DNA of 64,000 nt from Eubacterium aggregans. GTDB taxonomy: Bacteria > Bacillota > Clostridia > Eubacteriales > Eubacteriaceae. Where the stretch lies: NCBI RefSeq assembly GCF_900107815.1, contig NZ_FNRK01000004.1, positions 1-64,000 on the forward strand, read 5' to 3'. A program made the translations under genes and the position numbers. Shown in pieces: positions 51,425 to 61,586 of the stretch. The notes below the pieces were generated by a model. That model had not been told where the DNA came from and searched no databases. It saw only the letters and a program-made list of their open reading frames with translations. How positions within the stretch are numbered: position 1 is the stretch's first letter; each line of letters starts with the position of its first letter.

Positions 51425-52444
51425 ATGGAAATTAAAGAATATATTCGTGAGTTCACCTTAAAGGATGTGGTCCGGGTTCGAAATCCCCGGGTTGTGGCCT
51501 TTGGTGGGGGAACGGGATTATCGGTTATTCTCCGTGGCCTTAAAAAATATACCAACCGTTTAACGGCAGTGGTTACCATGGCTGATGACGGAGGAAGCTC
51601 TGGTATGCTCCGGGAGGATTTAGGGATTCTTCCCCCTGGGGATATCCGTAATTGTATCCTGGCATTGGCCGACGACGAGAACGTTATGCAGTCCCTGTTT
51701 AACTATCGATTTGGGGGTGGGGGCCTGGAGGGCCATAGTTTTGGGAATCTCTTCCTGGCAGCCATGGCAGGCATCAGCAGCGATTTTTACGATGCGGTGC
51801 GGCGCACCTCGGATGTCCTGCAGATTACCGGCCGGGTCCTCCCGGTAACCCTGGATGAAATGGTCCTCCTGGGAACCTTAAAGGATGGACAGATTGTAGA
51901 GGGTGAATCCCGTATTCCCCAGGCGGTCAAGGAAAGCGGTACCGCTGTGGATCATGTGGTCTTAAAATCAGTCGCCAGGGCATTGCCGGAAACCCTGGAT
52001 GCCATCAAGGCGGCGGATATCATCATCATTGGACCCGGAAGCTTATACACCAGCGTCATTCCCCATCTCCTGGTGGAGGGGGTCGAAGAGGCCATTACGG
52101 AAAGTCGGGCTAAGAAGTTTTACATTGCTAATTTGATGACCCAGCCCGGGGAAACCACGGGTTACAGCCAGGCTGACCATATTGAAGCCATTGAAGCCCA
52201 TTGTTGTTTTAAAGAGCGTCCGCTCTTTCAGTACATCGTGGCCAACGACGGTGACCTGGGGACCCAGGCCATTACGCGGTACCATAAATCCGGGGCGGCC
52301 CCGGTAAAAATTGGGAAGATCCTTCCGGGTTATGATTATCTTCTGGGGGATTATGCCATCCAGGATATGGGGCGGGTCCGCCACGACGCCGACGAGCTGG
52401 CCAGACAGGTCTTCCAGGTCTACCTTGATGGTGGCATCAAATGA
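51425..52444 (+). CDS. yvcK: YvcK/CofD-like protein (gluconeogenesis factor)
   Basis: A 339-residue YvcK-family protein. The nucleotide-binding loop is FGGGTGLSVILRGLK (about residues 27-41), followed by MADDGGSSGMLR and GDIRNC. In Bacillus and Listeria, YvcK binds UDP-GlcNAc and is needed for growth on gluconeogenic carbon and for cell-wall control. It resembles CofD but no F420 genes are near. AGGAGGCTGAAT precedes the ATG, 10 bases after rapZ. Its end overlaps the whiA start by four bases (ATGA), so translation is coupled. Confidence 0.94.
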   Translation: MEIKEYIREFTLKDVVRVRNPRVVAFGGGTGLSVILRGLKKYTNRLTAVVTMADDGGSSGMLREDLGILPPGDIRNCILALADDENVMQSLFNYRFGGGGLEGHSFGNLFLAAMAGISSDFYDAVRRTSDVLQITGRVLPVTLDEMVLLGTLKDGQIVEGESRIPQAVKESGTAVDHVVLKSVARALPETLDAIKAADIIIIGPGSLYTSVIPHLLVEGVEEAITESRAKKFYIANLMTQPGETTGYSQADHIEAIEAHCCFKERPLFQYIVANDGDLGTQAITRYHKSGAAPVKIGKILPGYDYLLGDYAIQDMGRVRHDADELARQVFQVYLDGGIK

Positions 52445-53379
52445 GTTTTTCCCAGCAGGTAAAGAAAGATCTGTGTGCCCAGCCCTTTGAAGCCGACGGC
52501 TGCGTTCGGGCGGAGTTATCAGGCCTATTGGCGCCGGTGGCCGTGGTGGCGGTGGATGCAGCACTGGTCCCCCAGGTTATCAGCGTTCAAACTGAAAATC
52601 CCGCTGTGGCAGGGCGTATCTTCCGCATGGTCAAGCTGCTTTACGGCATCATCCCCAGTGTGAAGATCCTTAAGCGCAAGCAGTTTAAAAACCATCGCCT
52701 GTACGAAGTCACCATCATGGGGGATGTCGTGCGCGTCTTAAAGGACCTGCGGATATTGCGCCATAATGCAAAGCATCAAAATTTTTATGTCAACGAGATC
52801 CCCCCCTTTTTCAGCTCCAAGCAGCGGTTTATTAAAAGCTATATCCGGGGGGTGTTTTTATGCTGTGGCTCGGTATCAGATCCAGAAAAGGGCTATCGCC
52901 TGGAGCTGGCAGGAAAGCAAAAGGATTATCTCAAAAGCCTGGCCCAGATATTAAGCCACTATGAGATTAAGACCAATCTCATCACGAGGAAGGCATCGGA
53001 GGTGCTCTACGCCAAGGAAGCCGAGAGTGTCTCCGGTTTTCTTGGCCTAATCGGGGCCCATAAGGCGCTTTTAGACGTGGAGAGTATCCGGGTGATGAAG
53101 GAAGTGCGCAGCGATGTCAACCGGAAGGTCAACTGCGATGTGGCCAATCTCAACAAGGTATCCGCCGCAGCAGAAAAACAGCTGGCGGATATCCAGGCCA
53201 TCGCCGACGGCCCGGGGCTCGAAAGCCTGTCCCCCAGCCTCCAGGCCCTGGCCACCCTCCGCCTGGAAAACCCCGACGCCAGCATCAAGGAGCTGGGGGA
53301 GATGATGGTCCCCCCCATCGGCAAATCCGGGGTCTACCATCGCCTTTCCAAGCTGGCCAAGATCGCCGCGGAGCGGTAG
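52441..53379 (+). CDS. whiA: DNA-binding protein WhiA
   Basis: A 312-residue WhiA homologue: an N-terminal LAGLIDADG-like domain (SYIRGVFLCCGSVSDPEKGYRLE, key CCGS at about 139) and a C-terminal helix-turn-helix (ENPDASIKELGEMM, then GKSGVYHRL at about 292). In Streptomyces it controls sporulation genes; in Firmicutes it affects cell division and chromosome segregation. It ends the rapZ-yvcK-whiA cluster, starting within the yvcK stop (ATGA). A terminator follows 40 bases after the stop. Confidence 0.95.
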   Translation: MSFSQQVKKDLCAQPFEADGCVRAELSGLLAPVAVVAVDAALVPQVISVQTENPAVAGRIFRMVKLLYGIIPSVKILKRKQFKNHRLYEVTIMGDVVRVLKDLRILRHNAKHQNFYVNEIPPFFSSKQRFIKSYIRGVFLCCGSVSDPEKGYRLELAGKQKDYLKSLAQILSHYEIKTNLITRKASEVLYAKEAESVSGFLGLIGAHKALLDVESIRVMKEVRSDVNRKVNCDVANLNKVSAAAEKQLADIQAIADGPGLESLSPSLQALATLRLENPDASIKELGEMMVPPIGKSGVYHRLSKLAKIAAER

Positions 53380-53420
53380 TCTGAAATGACAGTCAGACGG
53401 ATAATATTCAAGTAAAATGT

Positions 53421-53465
53421 AAAAAGACCCACCGATACATCCTGAGGGATATCCGGTGGGCTTTT
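53421..53465. terminator. Terminator between whiA and the convergent metallo-hydrolase
   Basis: AAAAAGACCCACCGATACATCC pairs (first and last parts CCCACCG/CGGTGGG) with GGATATCCGGTGGGC, followed by TTTT. A and T tracts on both sides suit both genes. Confidence 0.8.
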
Positions 53466-53489
53466 GCGTGGCAAATCAATTTTGCGTGT

Positions 53490-54185
53490 TTAATCCTCAA
53501 AAATAATCTCATTTCGTTTTTCAATGGGGAGGATTTCCGTACCAGAGCCGTAAACTTTACTGGTCAGGGTACCCACCAGGCTGTAGTCATCCCAGAAATG
53601 CATGGGCGCCAGGACCCTGGGATGGAGTTCATCGATGAAGTAGACGGCGGCCTTGGTGGCAGAGCCTCCCAGGCGTCCATCCACAGGGACGAAAGCCACA
53701 TCGATGATGGTGTTCTGGAGATCTGCCTTCAATTTGGCAATCTCTGCCTTGTAATCCGCTTCTTCGGCTACCGGGTCGATGTGCGGGCGTTCCTCGGTGT
53801 CCCAATCCCACCAGTTTAAATCGCCGGCGTGGAAGATGGTCTTTCCCTCAGCCTCTACCAGAAAGGAGACCCCCAGGTCTGTAGACCCATAGGTCTTAAT
53901 GGTTACCCCGTCTATTTCCAAGGTTTCGTAAGGATGGACATAGCTAATGTTACTCCCCCCACGTTTACTAATATCGTCACTCAAAATATAAGTGGAATTA
54001 TAATCGGTGCCATAGGAGAAGATGCGCTGGGCAAAATGATCCTTGTGACTGTGGGTAGCAAAGAAGATATTTTTCCGGCCCTTCCGTAAAAAATGGGGTT
54101 GGATATTGGTAATGGCATCAAAGATCAGGGTGACCTTTTCCAGTTCAACAATGAAGCCGCTGTGATGCAGATAGATAACTTTCAT
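53490..54185 (-). CDS. Metallo-beta-lactamase-fold hydrolase
   Basis: A 231-residue cytosolic protein of the UlaG/UPF0173-like metallo-hydrolase group. Metal ligands lie in THSHKDHF (about residues 44-51) and HAGDLNWW (about 118), with a later histidine in MHFWDD (about 195). It begins KVIYLHHSGFIVE, like members that bind phospho-sugars or N-acyl substrates; the substrate here is unknown. AAAGGAGGTTTTT precedes the ATG. It is divergent from the hybrid kinase at 54358. Only low resemblance to the 204-residue family member at 2267 is apparent by eye. Confidence 0.82.
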   Translation of the reverse strand: MKVIYLHHSGFIVELEKVTLIFDAITNIQPHFLRKGRKNIFFATHSHKDHFAQRIFSYGTDYNSTYILSDDISKRGGSNISYVHPYETLEIDGVTIKTYGSTDLGVSFLVEAEGKTIFHAGDLNWWDWDTEERPHIDPVAEEADYKAEIAKLKADLQNTIIDVAFVPVDGRLGGSATKAAVYFIDELHPRVLAPMHFWDDYSLVGTLTSKVYGSGTEILPIEKRNEIIFED

Positions 54186-54307
54186 AAAAACCTCCTTTAT
54201 AATGGGTTTGCCGTATAATATAGTTTCATTATAACAGCTTTTTCTGAAAAAAACAGGTCCTTGAGGGAAAAGATTTGGATGAGGTCATCCTTGGGCCTGG
54301 ATTATGT

Positions 54308-54313
54308 TATAAT
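54308..54313 (+). promoter_or_regulatory. -10 box of the second hybrid kinase gene
   Basis: TATAAT about 45 bases before the chosen start. No good -35 box at 17 bases. Confidence 0.45.
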
Positions 54314-54357
54314 AAAAAGAGTTTAAGCTGAAGAAAATGAAAAAGCGAGGGTATGAC

Positions 54358-57192
54358 ATGGATGGTGGCAAAGTCATGTTTGAATCGATACGGGCGGAAG
54401 CACGAGCGGTGATGGCGACCGCCTTAGCCCAGGCCGGGCTGCAGTATTGGGAATACAACATTAACGAAAAACGCTTATACCGTTTTGGAGAAGGGCTTGA
54501 GCGTATAGGGCAAGGGGGGTGGGACGAGGATGTCCCGGAGAGCCATGTGCGCACAGGAAAGATCCATCCGGATTGGGTAGAGGCCTACCGGGGATTGTAC
54601 GCAAAAATCCAGGGGGGAGAAAACGCTCGCCAGGCGATTAAAATTAAGAATGACGATGATTCTTGGGGCTGGCTGGATCTAAGCTACCGAGTATTGTGTG
54701 ATGGCGCAGGCTATTCGGAAATTGCCATCGGAATTGGGAGCAAATATCTAAAGGCGTCGGATTCAAATTTGGGTGGCGCTCTGTCTGATGTCCAGGGGCG
54801 TTTGTCGGAAACCCAATCCTCCATGCAGGCCGCCATCAACAGTGCTGGAATGATGTATTTTGAGTATTATCCAGACACGGACTCGGCTTTGGAATTTAAT
54901 GGTCGGGAGTTTTTTGGGATTGCGGCATACCTGGAGAATTATCCCGATTGTTGGTTTGAGAAAAAATTTACCCATCCAGATTATGAACCCCTTCTGCGAA
55001 GTGCTTTTGAGGCGATGAAGGCAGGGGCTCCGAGTGCTACGTGTGAGGTGATTAATCGAATTGAGGGTCAGGAATTCTGGCATCGCTATGGATTTACTGC
55101 GATTTATGATGAGACAGGTAGGCGTATCAAGGTAGCCTGTACTGCCACCGACATTACCGCCCAAAAAGAGATTGAAAAATCCTATGCGCGGCAGAGGGAT
55201 TCTTTAGTGCGCGCCATGCCAGATGCCATTTCTGTGTTCCATGGGAATTTGACAACAAACCGTCTTTTGGAGCTCATCATTCCCGGACCTGTGGGACAGA
55301 CCGTTGAAGCGTTGGAGAATATCCAGGAGATCATCGCATTTACAAGCCAATTTCTTCCCAATAAAAAGGAGCAAGAGCAGTATCTGGAATTGTTTTCCAG
55401 AGATGCACTCCTAAACTGTGCGTGTCAGGGTGAACGAGAACAAAGCTTAATCCATTGGGTTGCGATGAAAAATAGACACCGCCATCGTGTCCGGACTCAG
55501 GTTATTATTATGGAAAACCCGACTACCCGGGAAATCGAGGCGTTTTTCTATTTAGTGGATATGGATGAACAGCTCCAGGAAGAGATGATTATCCAGAATC
55601 TTACGAATGAAGAATATGATTTCCTCGGGATAATTGACACGGTGAACGAGACGTTCCATATTACAACGCAAAAGGAAAAGGAACAATTGGTTAAATCCCA
55701 TAATCCCTACCCGGATTATGATGAAGCTATCCATCAATTCATCGAAACGGTCGTTGTCCCAGGGGAGCGTAAATCCTTATATGAGGCCATTGCATTGCCA
55801 TCCATTATCGAAAAGCTTGAAAAAAAACCGACGTTTAGTGTGACCTTTGCAGAGCGTGTCGATGGAGAAGAGCGCTATAAAATGCAAAAATATGCCTATT
55901 TATCGAAGGATGATACCCGTATTCTCGTTGAAAAAATTGATATAACTGAAGATCATCTGCGAGAACAAAAACGTCTTCAGGAAATTGAATCAGCGTTAAC
56001 CTTGGCGGAGAAGGCCAACCAAGCCAAGACCGATTTTCTATCTCGAATTAGCCACGATATGCGAACGCCAATGAATGGTATTGTGGGGCTGGTTACTTTG
56101 TCCGAAGATGAAACCGATGCTAGGATTCTTCGGGAGAATATTCGAAAAATTGGAGAATCTAGCCAATATCTGCTTTCGCTCATTAACGATACGCTCGATA
56201 TGAATAAGATTGAAAGCGGGAAGATGATTCTTGGGCCAGAGCGCGTGAAATTTCGTTCGTTTATTGAAAATATTTGGGATATGGTCGATCCAACAGCGGC
56301 TGAAAAGGGGGTCGACTTCGTCTTAAAGACCGATGGTTATCTGGAGAATCGGGATGTTTATATGGATTTGGTTCGGATGAAACAGATTTTCATCAATCTT
56401 TTATCCAATGCTATAAAATTCACTCCCCGGGGAGGCCTGGTGACCTTTAATATCCAAGGCGAGAAATCTCAGAGGCCTGGGCGTTGGCGAACACAATTTA
56501 CCGTAAAGGATTCGGGGATTGGCATGAGCCTGGATTTTGTAAAAAATCAAATGTATACGCCCTTTTCCCAGGAACAAAATCGAGTGACGACGACCTCCGC
56601 AGGGTCTGGTCTCGGTTTAGCCATTGTCAAAAGCCTGGTGGACCTAATGGACGGCGAGATTATGGTGGAAAGCCATCCCCAGGAAGGTACCTGTATGACG
56701 GTGATTTTGGATTTAGAGATTCTAGACTCAGATGAAAGGGAAGAAAATCAGACATCGATGTCCTTGAACACCTTAGAAGGAAGCCGGATTTTATTGTGCG
56801 AGGACCATCCCTTGAATGCAGAAATTGCAGAGCGTTTATTGATTAAGGCGGGATGTCAGGTCGAAAATGCCTGGGATGGCGCCCAGGCTGTAGCGGCTAT
56901 ATCCAATTCTTCCGAAGGATGGTATGATGCGGTCCTTATGGATATTCGGATGCCTGTAATGGATGGTTTGACCGCAGCCCAGACTATCCGTAAACTGCCG
57001 CGGAAGGATGTTCACTCCTTGCCCATTATTGCCATGACGGCCAATGCCTATGAAGAGGATAGTCAAAAATCCAAGGAAGCGGGAATGGATGCCCACATCG
57101 CGAAGCCAATCGTCAAAAAAACATTGTACACTGTCTTGGCAGACTATATGAGTAAAGGACAGGAGTGCGTAACAAATGATGTATTTTCATAA
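54358..57192 (+). CDS. PAS hybrid histidine kinase with receiver domain
   Basis: A 944-residue sensor kinase paralogous to the amber-interrupted one at 10806. The N-terminal ~540 residues are several PAS-like modules without membrane segments, so sensing is cytosolic. Then come the phosphoacceptor helix (RISHDMRTPMNGIVGL, His about 565), a HATPase domain (NAIKFTPRGG, DSGIGMS, GSGLGLAIVK) and a C-terminal receiver (CEDHPLNAEIAERLL, MDIRMPVMDG, MTANAY). Autophosphorylation and internal transfer to the receiver are expected; no separate output regulator is adjacent. ATG at 54337 is in frame, but ATG at 54358 has GCGAGGG at 6 bases and is preferred. Confidence 0.88.
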   Translation: MDGGKVMFESIRAEARAVMATALAQAGLQYWEYNINEKRLYRFGEGLERIGQGGWDEDVPESHVRTGKIHPDWVEAYRGLYAKIQGGENARQAIKIKNDDDSWGWLDLSYRVLCDGAGYSEIAIGIGSKYLKASDSNLGGALSDVQGRLSETQSSMQAAINSAGMMYFEYYPDTDSALEFNGREFFGIAAYLENYPDCWFEKKFTHPDYEPLLRSAFEAMKAGAPSATCEVINRIEGQEFWHRYGFTAIYDETGRRIKVACTATDITAQKEIEKSYARQRDSLVRAMPDAISVFHGNLTTNRLLELIIPGPVGQTVEALENIQEIIAFTSQFLPNKKEQEQYLELFSRDALLNCACQGEREQSLIHWVAMKNRHRHRVRTQVIIMENPTTREIEAFFYLVDMDEQLQEEMIIQNLTNEEYDFLGIIDTVNETFHITTQKEKEQLVKSHNPYPDYDEAIHQFIETVVVPGERKSLYEAIALPSIIEKLEKKPTFSVTFAERVDGEERYKMQKYAYLSKDDTRILVEKIDITEDHLREQKRLQEIESALTLAEKANQAKTDFLSRISHDMRTPMNGIVGLVTLSEDETDARILRENIRKIGESSQYLLSLINDTLDMNKIESGKMILGPERVKFRSFIENIWDMVDPTAAEKGVDFVLKTDGYLENRDVYMDLVRMKQIFINLLSNAIKFTPRGGLVTFNIQGEKSQRPGRWRTQFTVKDSGIGMSLDFVKNQMYTPFSQEQNRVTTTSAGSGLGLAIVKSLVDLMDGEIMVESHPQEGTCMTVILDLEILDSDEREENQTSMSLNTLEGSRILLCEDHPLNAEIAERLLIKAGCQVENAWDGAQAVAAISNSSEGWYDAVLMDIRMPVMDGLTAAQTIRKLPRKDVHSLPIIAMTANAYEEDSQKSKEAGMDAHIAKPIVKKTLYTVLADYMSKGQECVTNDVFS

Positions 57193-57271
57193 AAGTTGTA
57201 AATATGATAGAAAATGAAAATGTTTAAAGGGGAATATTTTGCTCTATCGTTTCAAATTTCATTGAAAAAAG

Positions 57272-57300
57272 TTGCAAAAAAAGCAAAAAGAGAGTACAAT
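57272..57300 (+). promoter_or_regulatory. Promoter of the purL-purE-purC cluster
   Basis: TTGCAA (57272-57277), 17 bases, TACAAT (57295-57300). It lies inside the longer open frame and so supports the purL start at 57331. Confidence 0.75.
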
Positions 57301-57330
57301 AGCTGTATCAAATATAAAGGTGGAGTAGTA

Positions 57331-60300
57331 GTGATCAAACGATATTTCGTAGAAAAGAAACCGGGATTTAATACGGAAGCAATGGCCCTGGCTGAAACCT
57401 TCCGTAAAATCCTGAACATCAAAGGGCTGCGTGGTATCCGTATCATCTATCGGTATGATGTGGAAATGTTGGATGATGACATCATGGAGAAGGCTAAGAA
57501 TATTATTTTCTCAGAACCGAATGTGGATGATGTGGGGGAGGATGCCATAGCGTTCTCGGACGGTGAGCGGGTTTTTGCCACTGAGTACCTTCCTGGACAA
57601 TACGATCAGCACGGGGATTCAGCGGCTCAGTGTATCCAAATTTTGGCGGGGAATCGTCCAGCCATCAAAGTCGCTAAACTGGTCGTTGTCGATGGGGATA
57701 TCGACGATACCCAATGTGATCGAATTAAAGAATATATGATTAACCCTGTAGACTCTCGAGAGGCGTCCCTGGAAACACGCCAGACCCTCAGTGATGCCAC
57801 CAAAGAACCGGCACCCATCGAGCGGATAGAGGGTTTTTGTCATTATTCCCCAGAAGCGTTGGAGACCTACCGGGTCAAAATGGGCTTTGCCATGAGCCCG
57901 GCGGATATTGCCTTCGTCCAGACCTATTTCCGGGATGAAGAAAAACGGGAACCTTCCCTCACGGAGCTTAAGGTTATTGATACCTATTGGTCTGATCATT
58001 GTCGGCACACCACCTTCTCAACGTGTCTCGAAGCCATCAGCTTTGAAAAGGGACCGGTGAATGTCGCAGTGGCAGAGGCCTTTGAAAAATATGACGGCAC
58101 CCGGGACGTGCTTTACGGTGCGGATACAAAGCGCCCCGTCACCCTTATGGACCTGGCGGTTATTGGGACGAAGGACATCAAAGCGAGGGGATTAATTCCA
58201 GACTTGGATGAGTCCGAGGAAATTAACGCCTGCAGCGTGAACATCTCCGTGGATCACGATGGTGAGGATGAGGACTGGCTCCTCATGTTCAAGAATGAGA
58301 CCCATAACCACCCCACGGAAATTGAACCCTTTGGGGGGGCTGCCACCTGCTTGGGAGGGGCCATTCGAGATCCCCTTTCCGGGCGCAGCTACGTGTACCA
58401 GGCCATGCGCTTGACTGGAGCTTGGGACCCACGGGCAGCCATTGAGGATACCCTCCCAGGAAAGCTGCCCCAACGGAAAATCTCCCAGGAAGCGGCCCAT
58501 GGCTACAGCTCCTATGGGAACCAGATCGGTCTGGCCACCGGACAGGTGGTGGAGGTCTATGATCCAGGCTTCCTGGCTAAGCGTATGGAGGTGGGTGCCG
58601 TCATCGCGGCAGTTCCTAAAGAAAACGTCCGTCGGGAACGCCCCCAACCTGGGGATATCATCCTTCTGGTGGGCGGAAAAACTGGCCGGGACGGCTGTGG
58701 CGGGGCCACTGGTTCCTCCAAAGCTCACACCGAGGAATCCATCCACGAAAGTGGGGCTGAGGTCCAGAAGGGGAATCCCGTTGAAGAACGGAAGATTCAG
58801 CGCCTGTTCCGCAACCCGGAACTGGCCCGGATGATCCTGCGGTGTAACGACTTTGGTGCCGGCGGGGTTTCCGTGGCCATTGGAGAGCTGGCGGAAAGCC
58901 TGGACATCGATTTGGACAAGGTGCCTAAGAAATACGAGGGGTTAGACGGCACGGAATTGGCCATCTCCGAATCCCAGGAACGGATGGCTGTGGTCGTCGC
59001 AGAAAGCGATGTCGATGCTTTTATTGCCATGGGCAATGCGGAAAACCTCGAAGTTACCCCAGTGGCCGTGGTGACCGATACGGGCCGTCTCGTCATGAAG
59101 TGGCGGGGGGATACCATTCTGGATCTCTCCAGGGCCTTCCTGGACACCAATGGAGCGGCCCAGTATACGGATGTCGTCGTTCGGGAACCCGAGGAAAAAC
59201 CGAGCTTTGAAACCACCGGCGATATTGTCGGACGGACCCTTGAGATGATGGCGGATCTCAATGTGGCCAGCCAAAAGGGTCTCTCAGAAATGTTCGATGC
59301 TACCATTGGGGCCGGCACCGTGACCATGCCCTTCGGTGGCGAATACGCCCTCACCCCCCAGGATGGGATGGCGGCTAAAATCCCTGTGGAGCACGGGGAT
59401 ACCAATACCTGCAGCATCATGACCTACGGGTATAATCCGGAGGTCGCTAAATGGAGCCCCTTCCATGGCGGTATTAGTGCCGTGGTGGAATCCTTGGCGA
59501 AGGTGGTGGCCATGGGTGGAGACTTCAGAAAGACCCGCCTGAGCTTCCAGGAATATTTCGAACGCCTGGGGGACGATCCGGAAAAATGGGGACGCCCCTT
59601 TGCCGCTCTGTTGGGAGCCTTCGAAGCCCAGCAGGCCCTGGGGATTCCGGCCATCGGTGGGAAGGACAGTATGTCCGGCACCTTTGAGGACCTCACTGTG
59701 CCCCCCACCATCATTTCCTTTGCGGTCACCGCCGGACGGGTGGACCGCATCGTCACAGGGGAACTGAAGAAACCGGGGCACAAGCTCTACCTCTGCGGCA
59801 TCGCCAGGGACGATAAAGGCCTGGTGGATTACGACTCCGTTGCCCGGATGTTAGACGGTGTCCATGAAATGACCAAATCCGCACGGGTAGTGGCCGCCAA
59901 GGCCGTGGGCCAGAAGGGGGTCATGGAGGCCCTGGCTAAAATGGCCATGGGTAATAAGGTGGGTATCCGCCTGTCTGATGGACTGGACGAAGCCTTCCTC
60001 TTCAGCTCCAATTGCGGAGCTATCATCGTGGAGGCCACCGAGGATTTAGACCACGCCCTCCTATTGGGGGAAACCACTGCAGATCCCGCCATCACCCTGG
60101 GGGATATTCGCATCGATTTGGATGCCGTTATCGAAGCCTGGCAGGGAACCATGGCTGGGGTTTATCCGGAGAACGTCTCCGTGGAAGGACCCGTGGAAAA
60201 TGTTTCTTACACCGCTGGCCCTGTGATTAGCTCGACAAAGACCATTGCTGCGCCTCGGGTATTTATCCCAGTGTTCCCCGGAACCAACTGCGAGTACGAC

Positions 60301-61047
60301 TCGGCCAAGGCCTTTGAAAAGGCCGGTGCCATTCCGGAAACCGTCATCTTCCGCAATCGCACCGCCCAGGATATCGAAAGTTCCATAGCCGATATGGTCC
60401 GGGCCATTAAGAATGCCCAGATGATTATGATTCCCGGGGGCTTCTCCGCCGGGGATCAGCCCGATGGCTCCGGTAAATTTATTGCCGCCGTCTTTAGAAA
60501 CCAAGCCATGCAGGATGCCGTCATGGACCTTATCAAAAATCGTGATGGTCTCATGCTGGGGATCTGCAACGGCTTCCAGGCGTTAATCAAGCTGGGACTG
60601 GTGCCCTATGGTGAAATTGTGGATATTAAGCCCGAAATGCCGACCCTGACCTACAACACCATCGGCCGCCATATCTCCGCTATTCCCATGACCAAGGTGG
60701 TCTCCAACCTGTCACCTTGGCTGAGCGGCACCGAAGTAGGGGCGACCTATCGGGTGCCTGTATCCCATGGTGAAGGCCGATTTATCGCCAGTGACGCCGT
60801 CATGGCAGAGCTGATTCAGAAGGGCCAGATTGCCACCCAATACGTGGATGCCCAGGGTAACGCCACCATGGATGGACGCTATAACTTAAACGGCTCCACC
60901 TATGCCGTGGAAGGTATCACCAGCGCTGATGGCCGTATCCTCGGTAAGATGGGCCACTCTGAACGGGTGGGAACTGGTTTGTATCAGAATATCCCCGGAG
61001 AAAAGGATCAGAAGATCTTTGAATCCGGTGTGAAGTATTTTAAATAA
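57331..61047 (+). CDS. purL: Phosphoribosylformylglycinamidine synthase, long fused form
   Basis: A 1238-residue enzyme that turns FGAR into FGAM with glutamine and ATP. It is the long form in which synthetase and glutaminase are fused. The synthetase catalytic region is YWSDHCRHTTF (about residue 218), with FKNETHNHPTEIEPFGGAATC. The C-terminal amidotransferase has the nucleophile in GICNGFQ (about 1082) and a histidine/glutamate pair (late GHSER). Start is GTG at 57331 with AGGTGGAG 5 bases upstream; the frame extends further but contains the promoter. No separate purS or purQ is needed, and none is seen. Next gene purE is 23 bases on. Confidence 0.95.
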   Translation: MIKRYFVEKKPGFNTEAMALAETFRKILNIKGLRGIRIIYRYDVEMLDDDIMEKAKNIIFSEPNVDDVGEDAIAFSDGERVFATEYLPGQYDQHGDSAAQCIQILAGNRPAIKVAKLVVVDGDIDDTQCDRIKEYMINPVDSREASLETRQTLSDATKEPAPIERIEGFCHYSPEALETYRVKMGFAMSPADIAFVQTYFRDEEKREPSLTELKVIDTYWSDHCRHTTFSTCLEAISFEKGPVNVAVAEAFEKYDGTRDVLYGADTKRPVTLMDLAVIGTKDIKARGLIPDLDESEEINACSVNISVDHDGEDEDWLLMFKNETHNHPTEIEPFGGAATCLGGAIRDPLSGRSYVYQAMRLTGAWDPRAAIEDTLPGKLPQRKISQEAAHGYSSYGNQIGLATGQVVEVYDPGFLAKRMEVGAVIAAVPKENVRRERPQPGDIILLVGGKTGRDGCGGATGSSKAHTEESIHESGAEVQKGNPVEERKIQRLFRNPELARMILRCNDFGAGGVSVAIGELAESLDIDLDKVPKKYEGLDGTELAISESQERMAVVVAESDVDAFIAMGNAENLEVTPVAVVTDTGRLVMKWRGDTILDLSRAFLDTNGAAQYTDVVVREPEEKPSFETTGDIVGRTLEMMADLNVASQKGLSEMFDATIGAGTVTMPFGGEYALTPQDGMAAKIPVEHGDTNTCSIMTYGYNPEVAKWSPFHGGISAVVESLAKVVAMGGDFRKTRLSFQEYFERLGDDPEKWGRPFAALLGAFEAQQALGIPAIGGKDSMSGTFEDLTVPPTIISFAVTAGRVDRIVTGELKKPGHKLYLCGIARDDKGLVDYDSVARMLDGVHEMTKSARVVAAKAVGQKGVMEALAKMAMGNKVGIRLSDGLDEAFLFSSNCGAIIVEATEDLDHALLLGETTADPAITLGDIRIDLDAVIEAWQGTMAGVYPENVSVEGPVENVSYTAGPVISSTKTIAAPRVFIPVFPGTNCEYDSAKAFEKAGAIPETVIFRNRTAQDIESSIADMVRAIKNAQMIMIPGGFSAGDQPDGSGKFIAAVFRNQAMQDAVMDLIKNRDGLMLGICNGFQALIKLGLVPYGEIVDIKPEMPTLTYNTIGRHISAIPMTKVVSNLSPWLSGTEVGATYRVPVSHGEGRFIASDAVMAELIQKGQIATQYVDAQGNATMDGRYNLNGSTYAVEGITSADGRILGKMGHSERVGTGLYQNIPGEKDQKIFESGVKYFK

Positions 61048-61070
61048 GAGTCAATAGAAAGAGGAAGCAC

Positions 61071-61559
61071 ATGCCTAAAGTAGCCGTTATTATGGGGAGC
61101 GATAGCGATTTTGATATCGTCAAAAAATGCCTCATTGCCCTGGAAAAATTCGATATCGAATACGATGCCCAGGTTATTTCCGCTCACAGAAACCCCGATA
61201 AAATTTTCGATTACGCCCGAAACGCTGAAGCCAACGGCATCGAGCTGATTATTGGAGCCGCCGGAAAGGCCGCCCATCTCCCAGGGGTCATCGCCGGGAT
61301 GACCCCCCTGCCAGTCATCGGAATCCCCATCCAAACCTCCTTCCAGGGAGGCCTGGATTCCCTGTTATCCATCGTTCAAATGCCCTCAGGCGTCCCGGTA
61401 GCCACCGTCGCCGTCAACGGCGCCGAAAACGCTGGAATCCTGGCCGCCCAGATGCTCTCCATCAAATATCCCCAAATCCGGGAGAAGATGAAGGCTTACA
61501 AGGTCGCCCTCAACGACCAGGTCATTGAAAAGAACGCTAATCTGCAGAAGATGCTGTAA
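61071..61559 (+). CDS. purE: 5-(carboxyamino)imidazole ribonucleotide mutase
   Basis: A 162-residue PurE. The nucleotide loop IMGSDSDFDIV (about residues 7-17) and SAHRNPDKI (about 42-50) are diagnostic. It carries out carboxylation chemistry at AIR on the way to CAIR. Whether it is the class I mutase, needing PurK, or class II cannot be settled here; no purK is in the window. It competes for AIR with the BzaA/BzaB enzymes encoded at 20-23 kb. AGAGGAAGCAC precedes the ATG. Operon with purL and purC. Confidence 0.95.
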   Translation: MPKVAVIMGSDSDFDIVKKCLIALEKFDIEYDAQVISAHRNPDKIFDYARNAEANGIELIIGAAGKAAHLPGVIAGMTPLPVIGIPIQTSFQGGLDSLLSIVQMPSGVPVATVAVNGAENAGILAAQMLSIKYPQIREKMKAYKVALNDQVIEKNANLQKML

Positions 61560-61586
61560 AGAGTATTCGTGAAGGAGAAAATAACC

